Below, one piece after another: positions 49,663 to 59,393 of a stretch of DNA of 64,000 bases. The DNA lies in assembly GCF_015477805.1 (NCBI RefSeq), contig NZ_JADLQL010000004.1, forward strand, positions 589,942 to 653,941. Reading direction: 5' to 3'. The position numbers were made by a program, and so were the translations under genes. The notes under the pieces were generated by a model. The model had not been told where the DNA came from and searched no databases. It saw only the letters and a list, made by a program, of their open reading frames with translations. How positions within the stretch are numbered: position 1 is the stretch's first letter; every line of letters starts with the position of its first letter. Source of the DNA: Nocardia flavorosea. GTDB lineage: Bacteria > Actinomycetota > Actinomycetes > Mycobacteriales > Mycobacteriaceae.

Positions 49663-52191
49663 TCAAGCGTTCGCGACCAGGCCAAGCTCCGCGTGTGATG
49701 ACAAGAGTTCATGGGCGGGCAACACGCGGACCGTGTAACCGACCGAGCCCGGTAGCGGTATCGGTGTTTCGACCGTGAACACCTCGATGGTGGATTCCGG
49801 GGTCTCCGGGCCGGTCGAGGACATTGTGACGACAGTGGTGTCGAACAGTTCGTCGTCGGCCGAGACCCGGCCGAGCACCGCCTGCACCACCACATCCTCG
49901 GGCGCCAGCCCGCCCAGGTCGACGCGCGCGGTCAGTGACAGAGGCTCGCCGGGCACCGGTGTGTCGGGCAGGCCGGTGGTGTCGGCCCGGAGGACTCGCA
50001 CCTGCGGCCAAGCCTGTGTCACGCGGTTCCGGTACTCCGCGCTCTCCCGTGCTCCGCGCAGTTCCGATTCGGTGGCCCGCCGGTACGCGGCGGCTGCCGG
50101 GGCATAGTACTGCTGGGCGTAGTCGTGCACCATCCGCTCGGCCTGCACTTTCGGCCCGAGGGTGCGCAGGGTGTGGCGCACCATCTCGAGCCAGCGCGCC
50201 GGCAGACCGTGCGTATCGCGCTCGTAGAACCGGGGGGCGACGGTGCGTTCCATCAGTTCGTAGAGTGCGGTGGCCTCCAGATCGTCGCGCCGTTCCTCGC
50301 CGACACCGTCGGCGGACGGGATGGCCCAGCCGTTCGCGCCGTCGAACATCTCGTCCCACCAGCCGTCCCGGATGGACAGGTTCAGGCCGCCGTTGAGCGC
50401 GGATTTCATCCCCGAGGTTCCGCAGGCTTCGAGCGGTCGCAGCGGATTGTTCAACCACACATCACAACCCCAGTACAGATACCGGGCCATGGACATGTCG
50501 TAATCGGGCAGGAAAACGATCCGGTGCCGAACGGCCGGGTCGTCGGCGAAACGCACCACTTGCTGGATGAGCGCCTTACCGCCTTCGTCGGCAGGGTGAC
50601 TCTTACCCGCAACCACCAGCTGCACCGGATGGTCCGGGTCCGACAGCAGGTCGCGCAACCGTTGCGGGTCGCGCAGCATGAGAGTCAGCCGCTTGTAGGT
50701 GGGGACCCGCCGCGCGAATCCGACGGTGAGCACCTGCGGATCGAAAACACTGTCCACCCACGACAGCTCCGCTTCGGCGGCACCGCGCTGCAGCCACGAT
50801 TCGCGCAACCGCCGCCGCACCTCGCCCACCAGAGCCGCGCGCAGCGTGTTACGGACCTCCCACAGCCGCTCCGGCGCCAGCTCACCCAGCTGCGCCCACC
50901 CACCGGGACCGTCCAGTAGTTCGCCCCATTCCCGCGCCGCCCAGGTGGGGGCGTGCACACCGTTGGTCACCGACCCGATCGGTACCTCGGCGGCGTCGAA
51001 CCCGGGCCACAGCGGGTTGAACATCTCCCGGCTCACCTCCCCGTGCAGCCGGGATACGCCGTTGGCGCGCTGCGCGAGCCGCAACCCCATATGCGCCATA
51101 TTGAACACCTCGGGATCGGCTTCCCGGCCCAGCCCGACGATCCGGTCCACTCCGATACCGGGCAGCAGCGGTGAATCCGTCTCCCCCGACGATCCGCCGA
51201 AATACCGGTGTACCAGCGATATCGGGTACCGGTCGATACCGGCCGGGACCGGGGTATGCGTGGTGAACACGGTCCCGGCCCGTACCGCGGCCAGCGCGGT
51301 ATCGAAATCGTGCCCGGCAGCGAGGTATTCGCGAATCCGTTCCAGTCCGAGGAACCCCGCGTGCCCCTCGTTCATATGAAAGACCTCTGGATCCGGGAGA
51401 CCGGTCGCCGCGGTGTAGGCCCGCACCGCCCGCACACCCCCGATGCCGGCCAGGATCTCCTGTTCGATTCGGTGGTTCTGGTCGCCGCTGTAGAGCCGGT
51501 CGGTGACAGCTCGCAGATCCGGGTCGTTGGCGGTGATATCGGAATCCAGCAGCAGGAGCGGAACCCGGCCCACCTGCGCAATCCACACGCGCGCCGCCAG
51601 CACCCGCCGATCCGGCATCGCCACATGCACCAGGACCGGCGAACCTTGCGCCGTCAACGGCCGCAGCGGCAACTCCTGTGGGTCCAGCACCGGATACCGT
51701 TCGACCTGCCGGCCGTCGGCGCTCAGCGACTGCCGGAAATAGCCCGACCGATAGAACAGCCCGACCGCGATCAACGGAAGGCCGAGATCGGAGGCGGCTT
51801 TCAGATGATCCCCGGCCAGGATCCCGAGGCCACCGGAATAATTCGGCATCACCTCGGTGACCCCGAACTCCATCGAGAAGTACGCGACCCCCCGCACTCC
51901 GAAATCCGGCCCGGGCCGTTCCAGGTAGTCCCGCAGATCCGCGGCCGCGGTATCCAGCAGCGCGCAGTATCCGGCATCGTCCGCGAGCTCGGCCAACCGG
52001 CCGGCCGGCACTTCCGGCAACATCCGCACGGGATCGTGCCCCGCCTGCGCCCACCGCACCGGGTCGAGTGCGGCGAATACATCCTGCGTTGGAGCGTGCC
52101 ACGACCAGCGCAGATTGGTCGACAGATCGCCCAACGCGGCCAAACGCTCCGGCAGATGGGCGCGGACGGTGAACCGACGCAGTGCCTTCAT
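49663..52191 (-). CDS. glgP: Alpha-glucan (maltodextrin) phosphorylase
   Basis: This 842-aa phosphorylase releases glucose 1-phosphate from alpha-1,4-glucans. The N-terminus KALRRFTVRAHLPERLAALG and NLRWSWH mark the short bacterial class of GT35 enzymes. The PLP-lysine segment is LRPLEACGTSGMKSALNGGL, and VTNGVHAPTWAAREWGELLD is also typical. The true start is ATG 52191; the frame is open far upstream, but that overlaps glgE on the other strand. A beta-rich C-terminal domain follows residue 700. Corresponds to Rv1328. It is divergent from glgE-glgB, with which it shares glucan metabolism. Confidence 0.94.
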   Translation of the reverse strand: MKALRRFTVRAHLPERLAALGDLSTNLRWSWHAPTQDVFAALDPVRWAQAGHDPVRMLPEVPAGRLAELADDAGYCALLDTAAADLRDYLERPGPDFGVRGVAYFSMEFGVTEVMPNYSGGLGILAGDHLKAASDLGLPLIAVGLFYRSGYFRQSLSADGRQVERYPVLDPQELPLRPLTAQGSPVLVHVAMPDRRVLAARVWIAQVGRVPLLLLDSDITANDPDLRAVTDRLYSGDQNHRIEQEILAGIGGVRAVRAYTAATGLPDPEVFHMNEGHAGFLGLERIREYLAAGHDFDTALAAVRAGTVFTTHTPVPAGIDRYPISLVHRYFGGSSGETDSPLLPGIGVDRIVGLGREADPEVFNMAHMGLRLAQRANGVSRLHGEVSREMFNPLWPGFDAAEVPIGSVTNGVHAPTWAAREWGELLDGPGGWAQLGELAPERLWEVRNTLRAALVGEVRRRLRESWLQRGAAEAELSWVDSVFDPQVLTVGFARRVPTYKRLTLMLRDPQRLRDLLSDPDHPVQLVVAGKSHPADEGGKALIQQVVRFADDPAVRHRIVFLPDYDMSMARYLYWGCDVWLNNPLRPLEACGTSGMKSALNGGLNLSIRDGWWDEMFDGANGWAIPSADGVGEERRDDLEATALYELMERTVAPRFYERDTHGLPARWLEMVRHTLRTLGPKVQAERMVHDYAQQYYAPAAAAYRRATESELRGARESAEYRNRVTQAWPQVRVLRADTTGLPDTPVPGEPLSLTARVDLGGLAPEDVVVQAVLGRVSADDELFDTTVVTMSSTGPETPESTIEVFTVETPIPLPGSVGYTVRVLPAHELLSSHAELGLVANA

Positions 52192-52196
52192 GCTGT

Positions 52197-52331
52197 AATT
52201 TTGGCGCGCCTGCGCGCGCGGGGTTCCGGCCCCCCTGGATCTGGACCGCCGCAGTGGTGGAGCGAAGCGGAGGAGGGAAGATTCGGGACAAGGGGGCCCC
52301 GAGCCCGAGCCGCCGCCGGCGCCGCAAATAT
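52197..52331. repeat. Imperfect long inverted repeat between glgP and glgE
   Basis: Left copy (52197-52240) runs AATTTTGGCGCGCCTGCGCG then CGGGGTTCCGGCCCCC. Right copy (52284-52331), in the other direction, runs GGGGGCCCCGAGCCCGAGCC then GCCGCCGGCGCCGCAAATATT. Each resembles the element at 49612-49655. Together they nearly fill the 150-base promoter region of the divergent glgP and glgE genes, so they may shape regulation there. Confidence 0.6.
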
Positions 52332-52341
52332 TGTGGTGTGG

Positions 52342-54345
52342 ATGACCGGCCGCATCGCCATCGATGACACCGCCCCGTATATCCCCGGAGGGTATCCGGC
52401 GAAGGCGGTGGTGGGGGAAACGTTCCCGGTGCGGGCCGTCGTATGGCGCGACGGCCACGGCAGCGTAGGCGCGAGCCTGGCGGTCCGCGCGCCCGGGTCG
52501 ACGCGGTCGGTCCGTATCCCGATGACTCCCGACTACGAACCCGACGTGTTCAACGGGATCTTCACCCCCGACCGGCCCGGGCTGTGGCATTACCGGGTGG
52601 AGGGCTGGGCCGATTCGATCGCGGCCTGGCGCTCGGCGGTCGAAGCGAAATTGGCGGTCGGGCAGAGTACGGCCGATCTGGCCAACGATCTGGAGATCGG
52701 GGCGCGTCTGTTCGACCGGGCGGCGCAGGCGGTCGGTAAGAAACAGTTCGAGCGGCTGCGTGCGGTGGCGGCGGCGCTGCGCGGATCCCAGCAACTGCCT
52801 GCCCGGGTCGCGCCCGCGTTCACCGACGAGGTGGCCGAGATCTTGCGCGCGAATCCGCTGCGGGATCTGGTGACGCGCGGCCCGCAGTTCTCGGTGCTCG
52901 TGGAACGGCCTCGCGCGCTGACCGGCGCGTGGTACGAGTTCTTTCCCCGCTCGACCGGTGGCCGCGATGCCGACGGCCTGCCGGTCCACGGCACCTTCGC
53001 CACCGCGGCCGCCGAACTGCCCCGGATCGCGGCAATGGGCTTCGATATCGTCTATCTGCCGCCGATCCACCCGATCGGCCGGGTGAACCGGAAGGGCCGC
53101 AACAACGCCCTCACCGCCGGCCCCGGCGATGTAGGTTCCCCGTGGGCCATCGGCGCGGCGGAGGGCGGGCACGATGCCTTCCATCCGCAGCTCGGTACCG
53201 AGGCCGATTTCGTCGCGTTCGTCCGTGCCGCCGCCGCTCTCGGGCTCGAGGTGGCCCTGGATCTGGCGCTGCAGTGCGCGCCGGATCACCCGTGGGTCAC
53301 CCAGCATCCCGAATGGTTCACGACCCTGCCGGACGGCACGATCGCCTACGCCGAGAACCCGCCGAAGAAGTACCAGGACATCTACCCGCTCGATTTCGAC
53401 AACGACCCAGACGGCCTGTACGCCGAGATCCTGCGGGTGGTGCGGTATTGGACCGGGCTGGGAGTGAAGATCTTCCGGGTCGACAATCCGCACACCAAAC
53501 CGGCGGACTTCTGGGAGTGGCTGATCACCGCGGTCCGCCGTACCGATCCGGATGTGGTGCTGTTGTCGGAAGCCTTCACCTATCCGGCCCGGCTGTACGG
53601 TCTGGCCCGGCGCGGTTTCAGCCAGTCCTACACCTATTTCACCTGGCGCACCCATAAGCACGAGCTGACCGAGTTCGGCCGCGAACTCGCCGCGAAAGCC
53701 GACGAGGCGCGACCCAACCTGTTCGTCAACACCCCGGATATCCTGCACGAAAGCCTCCAGCACGGCGGCCCGGGAATGTTCGCGATCCGCGCGGTGCTCG
53801 CCGCCACCCTGGCCCCGAGCTGGGGGGTGTACTCCGGTTACGAGCTCTACGAACACCAGCCCGTGCGTCCGGGTAGCGAGGAGTACCTGGATTCGGAGAA
53901 GTACGAACTGCGTCCCCGACCGTTCGCCGAAGCCCGGGCCCGCGGCGAATCCTTGGAACCGTGGCTCACCCGGCTCAACGAGATCCGCCACCGCCACCCG
54001 GCGCTGCGGCAGCTGCGCTGCCTGCATTTCCACCACATCGACAACGACAACCTGCTGGCGTATTCGAAGGTCGACCCGGTAACCGGCGACGCCGTCCTGG
54101 TGGTGGTGAACCTGAACCCGTTCACCGCGGAACAGGGCATGCTGTCCCTGGATCTGCCCGCCGTCGGCCGCGAATGGCACGACCATCCGGTGGTCCACGA
54201 CGAGATCAGCGGCGAGGAGTACCACTGGGCGCAGACCAACTACATCCGGCTCGACCCGGCGCGCGCGGTCGCCCACGTCATCGCCTTGCCGCCCGTACCG
54301 CAGCATGCTCGCGCCGGCCTGGCCTACCGGCGGACGCTGCGGTGA
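52342..54345 (+). CDS. glgE: Alpha-1,4-glucan:maltose-1-phosphate maltosyltransferase GlgE
   Basis: This 667-aa GH13 enzyme transfers maltose from maltose 1-phosphate onto glucan chains. The N-terminal beta domain begins at RIAIDDTAPYIPGGYPAKAV. The catalytic domain has IVYLPPIHPIGRVNRKGRNN, the nucleophile Asp in KIFRVDNPHTKPADFWEWL, and the acid Glu in VVLLSEAFTYPARLYGLARR. ATG 52342 is preferred; GTG 52333 and 52336 are in frame just upstream. Its stop overlaps glgB by four bases. Corresponds to Rv1327c; GlgE is an established antimycobacterial target. Confidence 0.95.
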   Translation: MTGRIAIDDTAPYIPGGYPAKAVVGETFPVRAVVWRDGHGSVGASLAVRAPGSTRSVRIPMTPDYEPDVFNGIFTPDRPGLWHYRVEGWADSIAAWRSAVEAKLAVGQSTADLANDLEIGARLFDRAAQAVGKKQFERLRAVAAALRGSQQLPARVAPAFTDEVAEILRANPLRDLVTRGPQFSVLVERPRALTGAWYEFFPRSTGGRDADGLPVHGTFATAAAELPRIAAMGFDIVYLPPIHPIGRVNRKGRNNALTAGPGDVGSPWAIGAAEGGHDAFHPQLGTEADFVAFVRAAAALGLEVALDLALQCAPDHPWVTQHPEWFTTLPDGTIAYAENPPKKYQDIYPLDFDNDPDGLYAEILRVVRYWTGLGVKIFRVDNPHTKPADFWEWLITAVRRTDPDVVLLSEAFTYPARLYGLARRGFSQSYTYFTWRTHKHELTEFGRELAAKADEARPNLFVNTPDILHESLQHGGPGMFAIRAVLAATLAPSWGVYSGYELYEHQPVRPGSEEYLDSEKYELRPRPFAEARARGESLEPWLTRLNEIRHRHPALRQLRCLHFHHIDNDNLLAYSKVDPVTGDAVLVVVNLNPFTAEQGMLSLDLPAVGREWHDHPVVHDEISGEEYHWAQTNYIRLDPARAVAHVIALPPVPQHARAGLAYRRTLR

Positions 54346-56498
54346 ACCGGCGCGATCTGCTGCTGCTGGCCGCGGGCAGCCATCCCGATCCCCACACGGT
54401 GCTGGGCGCCCACCCGGTCCCGGACGGCACGATCGTGCGGGTGTTGCGGCCGGATGCGGAGGCGGTCTCGGTCCGCGTCGGCGGGGCCGACCATCGGCTC
54501 GAGGCATCGGGCCACGGCGTATTCGGCGGCGTACTTCCCTACCCCGAACTACTGGACTACCGGGTCGTCACCACCTACCCGCACCACCCGACCATGGTCC
54601 TCGCCGACGGCTACCGCTACCTGCCGACCCTCGGCGCTCTCGACCTGCATCTGATCGGTGAGGGCCGCCATCAGCGGTTGTGGCAGGTACTCGGTGCGCA
54701 TCCGCGCCGTTATCCGGGTCTGGACGGCGAGGTCACCGGGGTCTCGTTCGCGGTGTGGGCGCCGAACGCCCGCGGTGTCACCGTATTCGGCGATTTCGAC
54801 AACTGGCAGGGCGGTACCTGGCCGATGCGTGCCCTCGGCAGTTCGGGCGTCTGGGAGGTCTTCGTACCGGGCGCTGCCCCCGCCGATCGCTACAAATACC
54901 GCATCCACGGCGCCGACGGCCGCGTCACCGACCATGCCGACCCGCTCGCGTTCGCCACCGAACTCCCTCCGGCCACCGCATCCGTGGTCACGCAGAGCCG
55001 GCACAACTGGACCGATCAGCGTTGGCTCACCGACCGCGCCCACACCGACCCGGCGCGGGCGCCGCTGAGCGTGTTCGAAGTACATCTCGCCTCGTGGCGT
55101 CCCGGCCTGGGTTACCGCGAACTCGCCGGACAACTCAGCGACTACGCACGCCGCCTCGGTTTCACCCATGTGGAACTGCTGCCCATGGCCGAACATCCCT
55201 TCGGCGGCTCGTGGGGATACCAGGTCACCTCCTACTACGCCCCCACCGCACGGTTCGGCAGCCCGGACGATTTCCGTGCCTTCGTCGACCATATGCATGC
55301 CGGCGGAATCGGCGTCATTCTGGATTGGGTACCCGGGCATTTCCCCCGCGACGCGTGGGCACTGGCCCGATTCGACGGCACCCCGCTCTACGAGCACCCC
55401 GACCCGCGCCGCGGCGAACAACCCGCCTGGGGGACCTACGTTTTCGACTACGGCCGACCAGAGGTCCGCAACTTCCTGGTCGCCAACGCCCGCTATTGGA
55501 TCGAGGAATTCCATATCGACGGGCTGCGGGTCGACGCGGTCGCCGCCATGCTCTACCTGGACTACGGCCGCGAGGACGGCGGATGGGAGCCGAATATCCA
55601 CGGCGGGCGGGAAAACCTGGAAGCGGTCGAGTTCCTCATCGAGCTGAACGAGAGCCTGCACGGTTCGTACCCGGGTGTGCTGACGATCGCCGAGGAATCC
55701 ACCACCTGGCCCGGCGTCACCCGGGCGACCGAGGTCGGCGGTCTGGGCTTCACCATGAAGTGGAATATGGGCTGGATGCACGACACGCTCGGCTATCTGA
55801 GCCGTGACCCCGTGTACCGCGCCTGGCACCACAACGAGATCACCTTCTCGCTGATGTACGCGTGGAGCGAGAACTACGTACTTCCGATCAGTCACGACGA
55901 GGTCGTCCACGGCAAGGGCACTCTGTGGACCCGGATGCCCGGCGACGAGTTCGCCAAGGCCGGCGGTGTCCGCGCGCTCCTGGCCTATATGTGGTCCCAT
56001 CCCGGTAAACAGTTGCTGTTCATGGGTCAGGAGTTCGGCCACTACCGCGAATGGTGGCACGATCACAGCCTCGACTGGCACGAACTGGACAACCCGCTGC
56101 ACCGCGGTATCCAGCTACTGGTCGCCGACCTCAACCGCATCTACCGCGAACACCCGGCCCTGTGGAGTCAGGACACCACTCCCGGCGGGCATTCCTGGAT
56201 CAGCAGCGATGACCGCGACGCCAACGTGCTGGCCTTCCTCCGCCACGCCGCCGACGGCACGGTCGTCGCCTGCGTCTGCAATTTCTCCGGCAGCACCTAC
56301 ACCGATTACCGGATCGGGCTGCCGCTGCCCGGCGATTGGCTGGAGATACTGAACACCGACGCCCTCGAATACGGCGGAACCGGCACCGGCAACCTCGGCG
56401 TCGTCCGCGCCGAGCCGGCTCCCTTGCACGACCGCCCCGCCTCCGCGGGGGTCACCGTGGGACCGCTCAGCGTCGTCTGGCTCGTCCCCCGGCACTGA
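54342..56498 (+). CDS. glgB: 1,4-alpha-glucan branching enzyme GlgB
   Basis: This 718-aa GH13 enzyme adds alpha-1,6 branches. It has two N-terminal carbohydrate-binding modules (the second with VSFAVWAPNARGVTVFGDFD), then the catalytic barrel. Motifs are HVELLPMAEHPFGGSWGYQV, the nucleophile in IDGLRVDAVAAMLYLDYGRE, the acid Glu in LTIAEESTTWPGVTRATEVG, and ISHDEVVHGKGTLWTRMPGD. The C-terminal beta domain is complete. GTG 54342 overlaps the glgE stop by four bases. With GlgE and GlgP it builds and recycles the alpha-glucan used for capsule and storage. Corresponds to Rv1326c. Confidence 0.96.
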   Translation: MNRRDLLLLAAGSHPDPHTVLGAHPVPDGTIVRVLRPDAEAVSVRVGGADHRLEASGHGVFGGVLPYPELLDYRVVTTYPHHPTMVLADGYRYLPTLGALDLHLIGEGRHQRLWQVLGAHPRRYPGLDGEVTGVSFAVWAPNARGVTVFGDFDNWQGGTWPMRALGSSGVWEVFVPGAAPADRYKYRIHGADGRVTDHADPLAFATELPPATASVVTQSRHNWTDQRWLTDRAHTDPARAPLSVFEVHLASWRPGLGYRELAGQLSDYARRLGFTHVELLPMAEHPFGGSWGYQVTSYYAPTARFGSPDDFRAFVDHMHAGGIGVILDWVPGHFPRDAWALARFDGTPLYEHPDPRRGEQPAWGTYVFDYGRPEVRNFLVANARYWIEEFHIDGLRVDAVAAMLYLDYGREDGGWEPNIHGGRENLEAVEFLIELNESLHGSYPGVLTIAEESTTWPGVTRATEVGGLGFTMKWNMGWMHDTLGYLSRDPVYRAWHHNEITFSLMYAWSENYVLPISHDEVVHGKGTLWTRMPGDEFAKAGGVRALLAYMWSHPGKQLLFMGQEFGHYREWWHDHSLDWHELDNPLHRGIQLLVADLNRIYREHPALWSQDTTPGGHSWISSDDRDANVLAFLRHAADGTVVACVCNFSGSTYTDYRIGLPLPGDWLEILNTDALEYGGTGTGNLGVVRAEPAPLHDRPASAGVTVGPLSVVWLVPRH

Positions 56499-56866
56499 CC
56501 CGGGTCGCCGTGCGTACCAAAGCCGCAGCGTTCCCGCACCGATCCAGGCAAGACAGGGCCGCGCCACGGTCTGCCCGCCGACATATGTCCCTCGGGACCG
56601 GATCCGAGCGGGCGCCACATACGCCGACCGGCTTCGTCACCGTCGTCGGGCGGCCCGGCGCCGGCTTGGCCTCGCCCGCACGAGTGCCGATCCGTCACCG
56701 GCTCCTGTGCCGAATCCGCAGTAATGCCGCCGCGGCCGGCCGATACCCGAGAGCAGCCGGCAGGACACCCGGCAGGACCGACTCGGAACACTACGCACCG
56801 AACCGCGGCTCGGCAGCCGCAGCGGTCGAGGACCCGTGCGCGTGGGACGGGCTCCACGCACCGGCG
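56499..56866. other. Intergenic region between convergent glgB and ybbN-like genes
   Basis: These 368 bases have no supported coding frame or clear strong hairpin. The sequence is GC-rich and looks like decayed or spacer DNA. In M. tuberculosis the equivalent gap carries a PE_PGRS gene (Rv1325c); nothing of that kind is here. Confidence 0.5.
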
Positions 56867-57766
56867 TCAGTAGAGCGCAGTCGCCAGCTTGCGCCGCGCC
56901 GCGACCACGAAAGGCTCCGCTTGGTCGAACAGTTCGAACAGCTCCACCAGGCGCGTGCGCACGGTGGCCCGCTCATCGCCCGACGTGCGTTTGATCAGGC
57001 CGATCAGCCGGTCGAACGCCGCCTCGGGTTGCTGCTGGAACATCTCCACATCGGCGGCGTCGAGCGCGGCCGCGATATTGCCCGGATCCGCATCCGCGGT
57101 GGCAATCGCCGTTTCCGGCAGCTGCTGGGCCCGCCCCAGGAACTTCACCTGGCGCAGCGCGGACTTGGCCTCGGTATTGGCCGGTTCCTGGGACAAAATC
57201 GATTCGTAGGCCGATTCCGCGCCCGCGAAGTCACCCTGCTCGAGCAGGGCTTCGGCGGCGGCGAAGCGAGGATCCGCGGGCGGCTCCGGGGCCTCACCGC
57301 CCGGATCACCTTCGAGCTTGCCCTCCACCGCCTGGACCACGGCGGCGAGCCACTGCCGGACCTGCTCCTCGGGCTGCCCGCCCTGGAAGTCCGCGAGTGG
57401 CTGACCACCGGCGACGGCGATCACCGTGGGAATGCCCTGGACGCCGAATGCCTGCGCGATCCGCATATTGCTCTCGGCTTCGACGGCGGCCAGATCCCAG
57501 GTGCCGTTCGCCTCGCCCAGAAGCCGCTCCAGCAACTGCACCAATTCGATGCTGCCGGGGCTGCGCTGCGAATACAGCGCCACCACGACCGGCACCTGCA
57601 TGGAGCGGCGCAGGACCTTGGTCTCGAAATCCGCCTCGGTGACCGTATGGTCACCGGACGCAGCCGCGGCGCCCGCGGGCGGCTGTTTCAGGGCGGACAG
57701 ATCGACCGCCCCGGACATGGCGGCGGCTACGGCTGGTGAAGGACGGCGTGATGCTGGTCGAGTCAC
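56867..57766 (-). CDS. Thioredoxin-like co-chaperone, YbbN/CnoX type
   Basis: This is a 299-aa protein. Its thioredoxin domain (residues about 40-150) lacks the CxxC active site: the equivalent stretch reads VVVALYSQRSPGSIELVQLL, so it cannot act as a disulfide reductase. The cis-Pro loop FGVQGIPTVIAVAGGQPL is kept. A helical TPR-like C-terminal half (FAAAEALLEQGDFAGAESAY and so on) follows. This matches YbbN-type chaperedoxins and Rv1324. GTG 57766 is the first codon after the family-typical start. A tail-to-head arrangement with the DUF3817 gene suggests co-transcription. Confidence 0.9.
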   Translation of the reverse strand: MTRPASRRPSPAVAAAMSGAVDLSALKQPPAGAAAASGDHTVTEADFETKVLRRSMQVPVVVALYSQRSPGSIELVQLLERLLGEANGTWDLAAVEAESNMRIAQAFGVQGIPTVIAVAGGQPLADFQGGQPEEQVRQWLAAVVQAVEGKLEGDPGGEAPEPPADPRFAAAEALLEQGDFAGAESAYESILSQEPANTEAKSALRQVKFLGRAQQLPETAIATADADPGNIAAALDAADVEMFQQQPEAAFDRLIGLIKRTSGDERATVRTRLVELFELFDQAEPFVVAARRKLATALY

Positions 57767-57779
57767 AGCATCCAGTCTG

Positions 57780-58145
57780 TCACGACGAGGTGGCGAGGGT
57801 CTTCGGGGACTCGGTACCGGACACGCCCTGCTGGTCGAATTTGCCGGTGCGCACGGCCCACACCTCGAACAGCACGGTGAAGAACGGCGGGATGCTGGAC
57901 AGCAGCGCCAGCACGGTGGTCTTCCAGTTCCATTCGAATTCACGCGCGGTCACGAGCGCGATCAGCACGAACAGGACGAAGACGCCGCCGTGTACCGGGC
58001 CGAAGATCTTCACGCCGATCTCGTTGCCTTCTTCCGGAAGGTATTTGAACGCCATTCCGGTCAACAGACCCAGCCAGGACAGCGCCTCGAGCACGGCGAA
58101 GAAGCGGAACCGACCGGCAGTGGTACCCAGACCAAGAAAGTTCAT
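57780..58145 (-). CDS. DUF3817 membrane protein
   Basis: This 121-aa protein with three hydrophobic helices is a second DUF3817 member. Visible are NFLGLGTTAGRFRFFAVLEA, LSWLGLLTGMAFKYLP, the conserved PVHGGVFVLFVLIALVTARE, and TVLALLSSIPPFFTVLFEVW. ATG 58145 is preferred; ATG 58154 is in frame with GAGG upstream. It differs from the copy at 42712 in its N-terminus and central motif (VHGG against VHGW). Function unknown. Confidence 0.9.
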   Translation of the reverse strand: MNFLGLGTTAGRFRFFAVLEALSWLGLLTGMAFKYLPEEGNEIGVKIFGPVHGGVFVLFVLIALVTAREFEWNWKTTVLALLSSIPPFFTVLFEVWAVRTGKFDQQGVSGTESPKTLATSS

Positions 58146-58214
58146 GGGCACCATTGTGCCTCAGCCACTACATTGCGTCGTAGTCGAACCGGTCACACCG
58201 GTCATACCGGACGC

Positions 58215-59393
58215 TCAGACCCGGACGATCAGCGCATCCCCCTGGCCACCGCCACCACACAGCGCCGCCGCCCCGACCCCGCCGCCGCGCCGCTTCAACT
58301 CCAGCGCCAGATGCAGCACGATCCGCGCACCCGACATCCCGAGCGGATGCCCGATCGCGATGGCGCCACCGTTCACATTGACCTTCGCCGGGTCGATCCC
58401 GAGCTTGCGCGTCGAAGCGATACCCACCGCCGCGAATGCCTCGTTGATCTCCACCAGGTCCAGATCGGCCGGTGCGATGCCCTCCTTGGCGCACGCCTTG
58501 GCGATGGCGTCGGCCGGCTGGTCCTGCAGTGTCGAATCCGGGCCGGCCACCACACCGGCGGCACCGATCTCGGCAATCCAGCTCAGCCCCAGCTCCTGCG
58601 CCTTGGCCTTGCTCATCACCACGACAGCCGCCGCGCCATCGGAGATCTGCGATGCCGAACCCGCCGTGATCGTGCCGTTCTTGCTGAACGACGGCCGCAG
58701 CTTGGACAGCGATTCCGCGGTCGTATCGGCGCGAATACCCTCGTCCTGCCGGAACAGCACCGGATCGCCCTTACGCTGCGGCACCTCGACCGGCACCACC
58801 TCGTCGTCGAACACCCCGTTCTTCCACGCGGCGGCCGCCCGCTGATGCGAGGCCGCGGCGAAGGCGTCCTGATCGGCGCGGGTGATGGGATCGGTCTCGT
58901 TGCGCTGCTCGGTGAGCGCGCCCATCGCCTGATCGGTGAAGATATCGTGCAGCCCGTCGTAGGCCATATGGTCGCGCAGCGTCACATCGCCGTACTTGAA
59001 TCCCTCCCGGCTCTTCTCGAGCATATGCGGAGCGCGGCTCATCGACTCCTGACCACCGGCGACCACGATCTCGTACTCGCCGGCCCGGATCAGCTGATCC
59101 GCCAGCGCGATGGCGTTGATACCGGACAGGCACACCTTGTTCAGGGTGAGCGCCGGAACATCCATCGGGATACCGCCGGCGACCGCGGCCTGCCGCGCCG
59201 GGATCTGCCCCGCACCGGCGGTGAGCACCTGTCCCATGATCACGTAGTCGACCTGGTCGCCACGAACACCGGCCTTCTCCAGCGCACCGGCGATGGCGAC
59301 ACCGCCGAGCGCCGAACCGCTGAAATCCTTCAGGCCGCCCAGCAGCCGGCCGACCGGGGTACGTGCACCGGCAACGATCACGGAGTTGGTCAC
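58215..59393 (-). CDS. fadA4: Acetyl-CoA C-acetyltransferase (thiolase)
   Basis: This 392-aa thiolase condenses two acetyl-CoA to acetoacetyl-CoA or cleaves 3-ketoacyl-CoA. Catalytic Cys in LTLNKVCLSGINAIALADQL, His in NVNGGAIAIGHPLGMSGARI, and second Cys in AALCGGGGQGDALIV are all present. GTG 59393 has AGGAGG upstream. Corresponds to Rv1323 (fadA4); the symbol is by synteny. The divergent methylmalonyl-CoA epimerase is also acyl-CoA related. Confidence 0.94.
   Translation of the reverse strand: MTNSVIVAGARTPVGRLLGGLKDFSGSALGGVAIAGALEKAGVRGDQVDYVIMGQVLTAGAGQIPARQAAVAGGIPMDVPALTLNKVCLSGINAIALADQLIRAGEYEIVVAGGQESMSRAPHMLEKSREGFKYGDVTLRDHMAYDGLHDIFTDQAMGALTEQRNETDPITRADQDAFAAASHQRAAAAWKNGVFDDEVVPVEVPQRKGDPVLFRQDEGIRADTTAESLSKLRPSFSKNGTITAGSASQISDGAAAVVVMSKAKAQELGLSWIAEIGAAGVVAGPDSTLQDQPADAIAKACAKEGIAPADLDLVEINEAFAAVGIASTRKLGIDPAKVNVNGGAIAIGHPLGMSGARIVLHLALELKRRGGGVGAAALCGGGGQGDALIVRV

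Noticed and set aside
49124..49666. Long minus-strand frames of about 160-180 aa in the glgP-NCS2 spacer
   Set aside because: They are translations of direct repeats and a hairpin element, with no domain and no proper start.
52192..54507. Upstream extension of the glgP frame across the opposite strand of glgE
   Set aside because: The known N-terminus of the family begins at ATG 52191, and the extension is antisense to glgE, whose protein is clearly real.
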